Part shown: positions 57,805 to 64,000 of the stretch, one piece after another
Position numbering within the stretch: position 1 is the stretch's first letter
Layout of the letters: the number at the start of each line of letters is the position of its first letter
Assembly (NCBI RefSeq): GCF_000331535.1
Contig: NZ_AMZN01000029.1
Location: 1 to 64,000, forward strand
Source: Fulvivirga imtechensis AK7
Lineage (GTDB): Bacteria; Bacteroidota; Bacteroidia; Cytophagales; Cyclobacteriaceae
Length of the DNA: 64,000 bases
Direction of reading: 5' to 3'
Notes under the pieces: model-generated
Database searches by the model: none
The model's input: the letters and a program-made list of their open reading frames with translations, nothing else
Told to the model about the DNA's origin: nothing
Position numbers and translations under genes: made by a program

Positions 57805-59591
57805 ATATGATCTTGTATATTCTGCACTTCGGTTTTGGCACTTTCCAAATGCTCTACAGTTAAATTGTCTGAGAAACACTGTTTTGAGGCAAGGGGCAGA
57901 TCGAGGTAGTATGAAATACCTGCCAAAAGATTTTCGCAGAAATTGGTATAACTCCTGAGGGTTTTATTGTCTGGAGAGTAGGTTTTATCCACCTGCTCGC
58001 GAATATAGTTTACATAAAGCCTCAGTTCTTTCACAAACATATGTGGTCGTTCGGTATTTTCCAGGAGATCGGCCCTGTCATAAATGTGATCGGTCATCTC
58101 CTGAAGTGTGGTCAATTTTGAAAAGTAGGCAATGTTGGGTCCCGGACAAATGGTTACTGACTCCAGTTTTTTGACAAAGGGTATTTTGTACTGGTGAGTA
58201 ACAGAATTACTGAGTCCGATACACAAACACTCTTTGCTAAGCACTTCATCAAGTTGATCCTGGAGCTGTTCCTTTGGAAGGTCAAGGGTTTGCAATTGTT
58301 CGATTTTCATCTTTTGATACCTCCTGGAAGCAGTGCAGATGGGCTCATTGGTAAATTCTGTGTTTGATACCAGGTATTTTTCCGTACATGGACTTCCGGG
58401 AAATCCTCTTTTTATCCTCTCCCTTTTTTCAAGATCGGAAGACGTCCCTTTCAGATAGTTGAACCGTACTCCCAGAGGTGAGTTGGTGCTGAGTACTACA
58501 TCTTTTTCCCCGGCTTCGGTCAGGCGTGTCAGAGTTGCTTCATCAACCGTAGTAGCTTCAGGGCATAGCAGGAATGGAGTTCCCCAGCCGGTACTGTCAA
58601 TGTTATAATATTCTCGAAGGAAAACATCCTCCTGGTGTGTGCCGATCCCCCCTTGTACGGTGAATTTTATCGGGTGTGGCCGTTCATAAGTGGGTTTTCC
58701 AAGGGCTTCCATCGCAGGATTGTAGATTTCAAATAAACTGTTAATAAGTTCTTCTCTTCTATTTTTAAATTCATCCAGAATAGGTCCCATCAGCAGTCCT
58801 TCTGTGGCAAAAGCATGACCTCCGCAGTTGAGCCCCGATTCCACCCTGAACTCACTCACCCAAATTCCTTTCTTAGCCAGATATTTACCCTGTATCAAAG
58901 CAGACCGGAAGTCGCTGACTTTGATGATGATCTTTTTATCAAACTGGCCCCAGCCTTTGGGATCAAACGCTTCAAATTTTTCGAGGTAGTTGAAAAGTCT
59001 GGGGTTCATGCCGGCAGAAAAGATGACCGCTGAATCTTTTAGCTCGCTTTCGGCATAACCTTTTAAAGCAGTTAATGCGTCCGATCCGTCTTCAATCAGC
59101 TCTCCGCTTTTGCTGTAGTTGTTTTTGTCCAGCTTTGTCATAATATTCACCTCTATAGCGCCCGGTTTCATTTCTTCTTTTAGGAAATGTTCGAGCGTGT
59201 GTTTTTCCCGCTCACTCATTGAGCGCATCATCTCCCGGTATATAGCCTTCAGGTTACTATCTTCAGGTAGCATGTCGAAGTACTTTACTATTTCCGAACC
59301 AGCTTCAAATGCTGAAGACTTGAGTTTTTCAAATTGATTTTTGACAATCCTGCTGAGCAGGTTTAGATAATCTGTGATCCTTTTGGCCCTGTAATCTTCC
59401 TCGTCCGGTGTAATGGGGCTATATGGTTCATCGTATTGCTGATAGTAGTATTTACGCATCGTTTCTACCAGGTTATCTTCGATGATGGATACTGCTGATG
59501 TAATACCGAAACGCGCTACTTTAATAGGTGAATCAATGGTGAATGCTAACCCCATAACAGGGATATGAAAGTGGTGAATGGCTGTCTGCAT
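57771..59591 (-). CDS. Unrecognised 606-residue protein with a possible TIM-barrel-like core and many cysteines
   Basis: A 606-residue soluble protein with no signal peptide. The first 40 residues (IPVMGLAFTIDSPIKVARFG) look like a TIM-barrel entry strand. Later features are MTKLDKNNYS near 152, DKKIIIKVSDFRSALIQGKY near 218, ESGLNCGGHAFATEGLLMGP near 251, FTVQGGIGTHQEDVFLREYY near 310 and STGWGTPFLLCPEATTVDEA near 333. The GGIG and STGWGTPFL pieces resemble phosphate-binding loops of flavin-dependent TIM-barrel enzymes. Cysteines at 256, 343, 402, 419, 455, 457 and 482 could hold an iron-sulfur cluster. I know no named family. It sits among hemN, queD, the Crp/Fnr gene and nrdJ, with an FNR-like palindrome 52 bases upstream. 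Its 3' end overlaps queD by 34 bases, tail to tail. Confidence 0.7.
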   Translation of the reverse strand: MQTAIHHFHIPVMGLAFTIDSPIKVARFGITSAVSIIEDNLVETMRKYYYQQYDEPYSPITPDEEDYRAKRITDYLNLLSRIVKNQFEKLKSSAFEAGSEIVKYFDMLPEDSNLKAIYREMMRSMSEREKHTLEHFLKEEMKPGAIEVNIMTKLDKNNYSKSGELIEDGSDALTALKGYAESELKDSAVIFSAGMNPRLFNYLEKFEAFDPKGWGQFDKKIIIKVSDFRSALIQGKYLAKKGIWVSEFRVESGLNCGGHAFATEGLLMGPILDEFKNRREELINSLFEIYNPAMEALGKPTYERPHPIKFTVQGGIGTHQEDVFLREYYNIDSTGWGTPFLLCPEATTVDEATLTRLTEAGEKDVVLSTNSPLGVRFNYLKGTSSDLEKRERIKRGFPGSPCTEKYLVSNTEFTNEPICTASRRYQKMKIEQLQTLDLPKEQLQDQLDEVLSKECLCIGLSNSVTHQYKIPFVKKLESVTICPGPNIAYFSKLTTLQEMTDHIYDRADLLENTERPHMFVKELRLYVNYIREQVDKTYSPDNKTLRSYTNFCENLLAGISYYLDLPLASKQCFSDNLTVEHLESAKTEVQNIQDHIHKLSSANQEA

Positions 59592-59642
59592 ATTCTAAAT
59601 ATTAGTTCCCCACAAAGGTGGCAATCAGAAGGCTTTAATAAT

Positions 59643-59656
59643 ATGATCTGGATCAT
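59643..59656. promoter_or_regulatory. FNR-like palindrome upstream of the 606-residue protein gene
   Basis: ATGAT-CTGG-ATCAT is a perfect TGAT-N4-ATCA palindrome, 52 bases before the minus-strand start at 59591. Confidence 0.58.
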
Positions 59657-59712
59657 GTGGAAGTCGGGAGACCGAAGACCGAAGTGGTAATGATGATGAG
59701 TAGTGAGTAATT

Positions 59713-59850
59713 AATTAGTGTTTGTTAGAAAACTCTAAGTGGCTTTTAAGAAATGAAGTCCCAAAAAGCGGAGTCCCATACTGTTGTCGGGATGAGCATT
59801 TTTGGGACAAGTATAACGCAGACATTGGCGTTTTCTTAAAGACACTAATT
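59713..59850. repeat. MITE-like element, full-length copy
   Basis: 138 bases. The left end is AATTAGTGTTTGTTAGAAAA and CTCTAAGTGGCTTTTAAGAA. The right end is GTATAACGCAGACATTGGCG and TTTTCTTAAAGACACTAATT. The ends are inverted repeats of each other. The interior shares AAGTCCCAAAAAGCGGAGTC and GTTGTCGGGATGAGCATTT with the copy at 22771, which points to one family and not to chance hairpins. Confidence 0.72.
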
Positions 59851-60055
59851 AGTCTTGAGTACTGAGGAACGAAGCCTGCTTTACTAAGCCTGTAAGGACT
59901 AGTAAAGCTTTCCTGACAATGAACCTTAAGCGAACCTCCGCCATTCACACAGACCATCGGTAACTGCAATAGCAAAAATACCTAACAAATAACTAATGAA
60001 CCAGAAACATTAAACATGTCAATCATCAAGCAGAAGTAGTCAGGCAACTCTCTAT

Positions 60056-60175
60056 TAACAATTAACGATTAACCGATAACAATTAACGATTAACCAAACA
60101 TCAAACAACCACTTCCGACTCCGGTCTCCCGACTCCCGACTTCGATCTTCCGACTTCCGACTTCCGTCTTCGGTC
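60056..60175. repeat. Two tandem low-complexity blocks before nrdJ end
   Basis: Two copies of AACAATTAACGATTAACC lie at about 60057-60074 and 60078-60095. A block of CTTCCGACT-type units (GACTCCGGTCTCCCGACTCC, TTCCGACTTCCGACTTCCGT) follows to about 60175. The stretch is non-coding and sits just beyond the 3' end of nrdJ. The rest of 59851-60178 contains no gene I can support. Confidence 0.6.
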
Positions 60176-60178
60176 ATC

Positions 60179-62731
60179 TCACCCACACTTGCTGTAACCG
60201 CACTGGCTGCACTGGAGGCAAGATTCCTGGTACACCATAGATGCTTGTTTACATTGAGGGCAAGCGTTATTCGTAGGCACGGTACCATCGGGGATGAACT
60301 GAAGCAGGGCGCGTTTCACACCATTTCTCCAGGTGTTCAGCGTCTGTCCATCCAGGAATAGGTCCTCGACCATTTCCACTACATATTTTATCGGCATACC
60401 GTGGCGCAGTACACCACTGATCAGCTTCGCGTAGTTCCAATACTCCTTGTTAAAGGTTCGCGACAGCCCTTCGATAGTCACTTTATAGCCATCTTTATCC
60501 TGGTACTGAAAATCGTAGCGGTTTTTGCCATTCTGTCCTTTGCTTTTGATCACTTTTCCCTTCTTTACCTTTGATAATATGGAGAAAGAATCCTCGGCTC
60601 GTCCGGTAAAGATCTCGTAGGGTTTGTTGTGATACAGACCAACCACAGCTACCCAATTTTCTTCATTATTTTTAAACTGAAGCACAGCGGCTTCCAGCTC
60701 GGCAGGACGTTTTGGCGGATTGGTCTCTACGAAATCGTGTTTCTCCTTTTTTTGTTCGCTTACCAATATACCGGCCCTGCTGCCCTCGCGATATACTGTG
60801 ATGCCTTTACAACCCTGCCGCCAGGCTTCCAGGTAGATTTCTGAGATCATATCTTGCGGTGTTTCCTCCGGTAGATTCACTGTAATACTAATGGAATGAT
60901 CCACCCACTTTTGGAGTACACTTTGTAGTGTTACCTTGTCAGACCAATCAATTTGCTCGCTGCTGGCGCCTGCATAGGGAGATTTCTCCACCAGTTGCTT
61001 CAGGTCATTTGCTTTTAGTGTTTCTATTTCGTCAGGCTGAAATCCCTGTGCCTCCAGCCATCTTTTGAATCCATGATGAAAAATAGCAAATTCTTCGTAA
61101 TAGTCGCCATTATCATCTACAAAGTAGGGTTTATCATTGTCTGGCTTAGCATTTACCTTCTTTCTTCGGGAGTAGTACAGTCTGAACACAGGCTCTATGC
61201 CTGATGTTGTTTGTGCCAGCAAGCTCGTGGATCCGGTTGGTGCTATGGTTAGCATAGAAATATTTCTTCTGCCTTGCACTCTCATTTCCTCCACTAATTC
61301 CGGATCTATTGCTTCTATCCGGCTGAGAAATGGTTGATCCGTCTCTTTTTCCGCATCATAAATAGGAAATGCACCCCTCTCTTTTGCCAGGTTTACGGAG
61401 CTCCTGTAAGCCTCTGTCACCAGCGTGCTTTGCACTTTCTCCGCCATAATAATAGATGCCGAAGAGCCGTATTTAATGCCCAGGTTGGCCAGCATATCTC
61501 CAAGTCCGGTGATGCCTAACCCGGTTCTCCTTCCTTTTTCACACTTTTCTTTGATTTTCAGCCACAGGGTTCGCTCTACTTGCTTATAGCTTTCCGGTTC
61601 GGGGTCGCTGTCTATTTTCCCTATGATCTTGTCTATTTTTTCCAGCTCCAGGTCTACCAGGTCATCCATCAGTCTCAAAGCGATCCGCACGTGCTGCTTG
61701 AAGAGGTCAAAATCAAAATGAGCGTTTTGTTGAAAGGGCTCCTTTACATAACCAGTCAGGTTGATAGCCATGAGTCTGCAACTGTCGTACGGGCATAGGG
61801 GTATTTCACCACAGGGATTGGTGGAAACTGTGCCAAAGCCTTCGTCTGCATACCGGTCGGGCAATGATTCACGAATGATGGTATCCCAGAAGATCACCCC
61901 TGGTTCGGCCGATTTCCAGGCGCCTTCTGTTATCTCCTGCCAGATGTCCATGGCTCTTATTGATCTTTTTACTGTAGGAGACGGACTATTGACGGGGAAT
62001 TGCTGCTGGTATTCCGCATCCTCTTCAACGGCTTGCATAAATTCGTCATCCAGCTTCAGGGAAATATTGGCACCTGTTACGGCTGTTGTGTCTCCCTTGG
62101 CTTTGGCAAATGAGATAGCTTCGGGGTGTTTTGCTGCCAGCGTTAGCATGAGTGCACCTCTTCGACCACCCTGAGCCACCTCCCGGGTGGAGTTGGAAAA
62201 CCGGTGCATGAAGGGCACAATGCCCGTGGCCGTAAGCGCAGAGTTGTTGACGGTACTACCTTCGGGCCGGATGTGCGACAAGTCAAGGCCTACACCCCCG
62301 CGTCTTTTCATCAGTTGTACCAGCTCTTCATCCAGATTAAGCACAGCACCATAGGAGTCAGCGTCTTGTTCTACACCCACAACGAAGCAGTTGGACAGCG
62401 ATACGTGCTGAAAATTGTTACCGATGCCCGACATAGGGCTTCCCTGTGGGATGATATACTTAAAATTTCTCAACAGTTCGTATATCTCGTCTTCAAGCAG
62501 AGGCAGGGGGTATTTTGCTTCTATCCGTGCGAACTCACGGGCCAGCCTCCGATGCATATCGTCAGGCGATCTTTCATAATAATGTCCCTTGCTGTCCTTT
62601 AGCGCATACTTACTCATCCACACTTCGGCAGCAAGCGTGTCGCCCTGGAAATAGGCAATGCTTTGCTTTCGAACTTCTTCTTCTGCATACTTCTTTAAGG
62701 TTTCTGTGGGTTCCGGTAGTTTAGCGATCAT
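60179..62731 (-). CDS. nrdJ: Adenosylcobalamin-dependent (class II) ribonucleotide reductase
   Basis: An 850-residue class II enzyme that makes deoxynucleotides using a cobalamin-generated thiyl radical, so it works with or without oxygen. Features are NFQHVSLSNCFVVGV near 125 (redox Cys), RGGVGLDLSHIRPEGS, the catalytic NPCGEIPLCPYDSCRLMAIN near 310, GRRTGLGITGLGDML, and TIAPTGSTSLLAQTTSG. The C-terminal zinc-ribbon-like tail is ACPQCKQASMVYQESCLQCS plus CGYSKC. No intein is visible. It is 19 bases downstream of the hemerythrin-like gene and so the last member of a ric-hemerythrin-nrdJ operon. This indicates dependence on B12 for DNA synthesis under low oxygen. Confidence 0.93.
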   Translation of the reverse strand: MIAKLPEPTETLKKYAEEEVRKQSIAYFQGDTLAAEVWMSKYALKDSKGHYYERSPDDMHRRLAREFARIEAKYPLPLLEDEIYELLRNFKYIIPQGSPMSGIGNNFQHVSLSNCFVVGVEQDADSYGAVLNLDEELVQLMKRRGGVGLDLSHIRPEGSTVNNSALTATGIVPFMHRFSNSTREVAQGGRRGALMLTLAAKHPEAISFAKAKGDTTAVTGANISLKLDDEFMQAVEEDAEYQQQFPVNSPSPTVKRSIRAMDIWQEITEGAWKSAEPGVIFWDTIIRESLPDRYADEGFGTVSTNPCGEIPLCPYDSCRLMAINLTGYVKEPFQQNAHFDFDLFKQHVRIALRLMDDLVDLELEKIDKIIGKIDSDPEPESYKQVERTLWLKIKEKCEKGRRTGLGITGLGDMLANLGIKYGSSASIIMAEKVQSTLVTEAYRSSVNLAKERGAFPIYDAEKETDQPFLSRIEAIDPELVEEMRVQGRRNISMLTIAPTGSTSLLAQTTSGIEPVFRLYYSRRKKVNAKPDNDKPYFVDDNGDYYEEFAIFHHGFKRWLEAQGFQPDEIETLKANDLKQLVEKSPYAGASSEQIDWSDKVTLQSVLQKWVDHSISITVNLPEETPQDMISEIYLEAWRQGCKGITVYREGSRAGILVSEQKKEKHDFVETNPPKRPAELEAAVLQFKNNEENWVAVVGLYHNKPYEIFTGRAEDSFSILSKVKKGKVIKSKGQNGKNRYDFQYQDKDGYKVTIEGLSRTFNKEYWNYAKLISGVLRHGMPIKYVVEMVEDLFLDGQTLNTWRNGVKRALLQFIPDGTVPTNNACPQCKQASMVYQESCLQCSQCGYSKCG

Positions 62732-62750
62732 GAGATTGAGTAGTTAATGT

Positions 62751-63284
62751 TTACATAGGATTCAAAATGGCCTCCATCTCAATTATTTTTGGAAAGAGGA
62801 TGTTATTTTCCAACAGTGTCAGCTCATGCCAACGGGTTTTCAGTTCTTTCAATTTGCGATATGTGGTTTCGAAAACCGGACTGTCTTCTGCCGGAAGAGC
62901 AGCCTGGCGCATCAATTTCAGGAGCAGGTCGAATCGGAGCTTTTCCGCCTTATGCTCATAGTACATCTTGTGAATGGAAGGACACACCGAATACAGGGTA
63001 GACTTTCGTTTAGTACGGTGCTTCTTCAATTCGGTCGTGTACCTTCTTACATAAGGCAGAATGGTAATCGCCTCTTTGCCAAAATGGGCTTCCAGCTTCC
63101 AGGCACAAAAGGAAAAAAGGTTTTGCATTTCATATACCTGTGGGTATTCATGTCCGTATATCTCTACCAGATGCCCGAAACTGGTTTTGGCTTCAGAGAT
63201 CAGTTGAAGAATGGCTATATGGTGACCCTTGATCACATAGTTAGCTAACAGATCGGCCGGCCATAAATAATAGTCTACCTTCAT
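62751..63284 (-). CDS. Hemerythrin-like protein related to the C-terminal domain of Ric
   Basis: A 177-residue helical protein whose motifs parallel the hemerythrin part of the Ric protein upstream: LLANYVIKGHHIAILQLISE (cf. YIVNNHHKYVRDN), VYEMQNLFSF, KLEAHFGKEAITILPYVRRY and ELTLLENNILFPK. The paralogue has HVHLENNILFPK, where the His four residues before the conserved Glu would be an iron ligand. Here that position is Leu, while the Glu is kept. A His six residues before the Glu (W-H-E-L) might compensate. It may bind a mono- or di-iron site in a modified way. It lacks the N-terminal ScdA domain. It lies 88 bases after Ric and 19 before nrdJ. Confidence 0.7.
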   Translation of the reverse strand: MKVDYYLWPADLLANYVIKGHHIAILQLISEAKTSFGHLVEIYGHEYPQVYEMQNLFSFCAWKLEAHFGKEAITILPYVRRYTTELKKHRTKRKSTLYSVCPSIHKMYYEHKAEKLRFDLLLKLMRQAALPAEDSPVFETTYRKLKELKTRWHELTLLENNILFPKIIEMEAILNPM

Positions 63285-63372
63285 ACAGTGGCAAAAAATA
63301 TTGAAGGTGAGATATAGAATGACGGGTGAGTATGTTGGTGCATGATCAGTTGTTTATATTGCAATTGAATTA

Positions 63373-64000
63373 TTAAAAACTATCTTCCAGGGCAATGGCC
63401 TTAGGAAACAGGATATTGTTCTCCAGGTGAACATGCTGATGCAGGTCGTCTTCGAAAGCTTGCAACTTTTCAAACAGCAGACGGTATGAAGCACATGCAT
63501 CTTCCGGTATGGTATACTGTTCCGACAGTCTTCGAATGTCATCAAATCCCTGGCCTGCTTCCGAATGTTCATCTTCCATCATCATGATGGGGTTGCGTAT
63601 TGAACCAAAAGGAAAATGCACTTTTCCTTTGGAAACCATAGTGCGAATAGCGGGGAAAAGTACCTGCTCCTCTTTTTCCATATGCTCCAGCAGGTCTTCT
63701 GTGATCTCGCTGACAATTCCGGCAATTTCAATCAACTCAGGATGAAACTCCCCGTGTACCTGGGCTACCTTATCAGCCAAATTCTCGAGGTCCTGCGCGT
63801 TATCTCTGACATATTTATGATGATTATTGACGATATATTCTGTCAGGAAGTCTAATGACCATTCGTTGGCCCGCATGTTGAACTGTGGAATTTCCTCTGC
63901 CTTGTCAATTTCCTGCAGGATCTCATCTGACCTGACGCCAGCTTCGGCACATGCCTCGTCTAAAGGACGGGCGCCTTTACAGCAGAAATCTATATTGTAT
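63373..64000 (-). CDS. ric: Iron-sulfur cluster repair di-iron protein (Ric/ScdA/YtfE), runs off right edge
   Basis: The minus-strand frame stays open from the stop at 63373 to the window edge, so the start codon is outside. Visible parts are the end of the ScdA N-terminal domain (IDFCCKGARPLDEACAEAGV, with the double Cys) and a hemerythrin domain: YIVNNHHKYVRDNA, VHGEFHPE, EHMEKEEQVLFPAIR, MMEDEHSEAGQGF and HVHLENNILFPKA. These His and Glu residues bind two irons. The family repairs iron-sulfur clusters damaged by nitric oxide or peroxide. It heads the operon with a hemerythrin-like gene and nrdJ. An internal ATG at 63876 is not the true start because conserved sequence continues upstream. 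Confidence 0.9.
   Translation of the reverse strand, partial: YNIDFCCKGARPLDEACAEAGVRSDEILQEIDKAEEIPQFNMRANEWSLDFLTEYIVNNHHKYVRDNAQDLENLADKVAQVHGEFHPELIEIAGIVSEITEDLLEHMEKEEQVLFPAIRTMVSKGKVHFPFGSIRNPIMMMEDEHSEAGQGFDDIRRLSEQYTIPEDACASYRLLFEKLQAFEDDLHQHVHLENNILFPKAIALEDSF

Overview
The window looks like a chromosomal segment from a Bacteroidota bacterium, most likely of the order Cytophagales. The reasons are two large adhesin-like proteins with gliding-motility/type IX secretion (T9SS) type B C-terminal domains, a PorP/SprF-family protein, a type A T9SS-sorted beta-propeller protein, families largely typical of this phylum (DUF4199, DUF5777, REC-Crp fusions), moderate-to-low GC and the absence of long operons on the left side. 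No rRNA, tRNA or CRISPR array was seen. Family assignments were made by reading protein motifs, without a database search.

Left third (about 1-20 kb): an accessory-type region of mostly small, same-strand, stand-alone genes. It begins with an integrase fragment at the edge. Next come decayed genes (DHFR-like, VOC, YdeI-like, AhpD-like, one unknown), two NTF2-like proteins, a P-type ATPase, a SulP anion transporter overlapping a Crp/Fnr regulator, a RidA-like protein, a membrane LuxR regulator with a DUF4199 protein, an AlkD-like protein, an MpaB-type oxygenase, a D-lactate dehydrogenase/lactate permease pair, and small enzymes. Interspersed repeats occupy the longer gaps.

Middle (about 20-36 kb): a T9SS-exported SBBP beta-propeller protein; an ECF sigma factor overlapping an unusual protein with an anti-sigma-like N-terminus and a C-terminal beta-barrel; a c-type cytochrome lipoprotein, a YceI protein and a DUF5777 barrel protein; a deoxynucleoside kinase; a CheY-like regulator; gamma-glutamyltransferase with a divergent TetR regulator; and a minus-strand group of two glycosyltransferases, a TPR protein and a lysine-rich lipoprotein.

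Surface/exopolysaccharide block (36-48.7 kb): two MBG-repeat T9SS adhesins, a PorP/SprF protein, a PD40 protein with an OmpA-like tail, a Wzc-like chain-length protein whose kinase half looks degenerate, and a glycosyltransferase, all tightly spaced on one strand.

Right part (48.7-64 kb): after a 1.1 kb non-coding stretch with a perfect 39-bp inverted repeat come a CoA-transferase, a PAS histidine kinase with a REC-Crp response regulator, a universal stress protein, an AlkD-like protein, a Crp/Fnr regulator, oxygen-independent HemN, a QueD-like synthase, a 606-residue cysteine-containing protein I do not recognise, B12-dependent (oxygen-independent) ribonucleotide reductase, a hemerythrin-like protein and an iron-sulfur-repair protein (Ric/ScdA). 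Several genes here, and two farther left, carry an FNR-like palindrome TGAT-N4-RTCA upstream. I infer a low-oxygen/nitrosative-stress regulon; this is the most interesting coherent system in the window. A dispersed inverted-repeat element family (MITE-like) is the second notable discovery.
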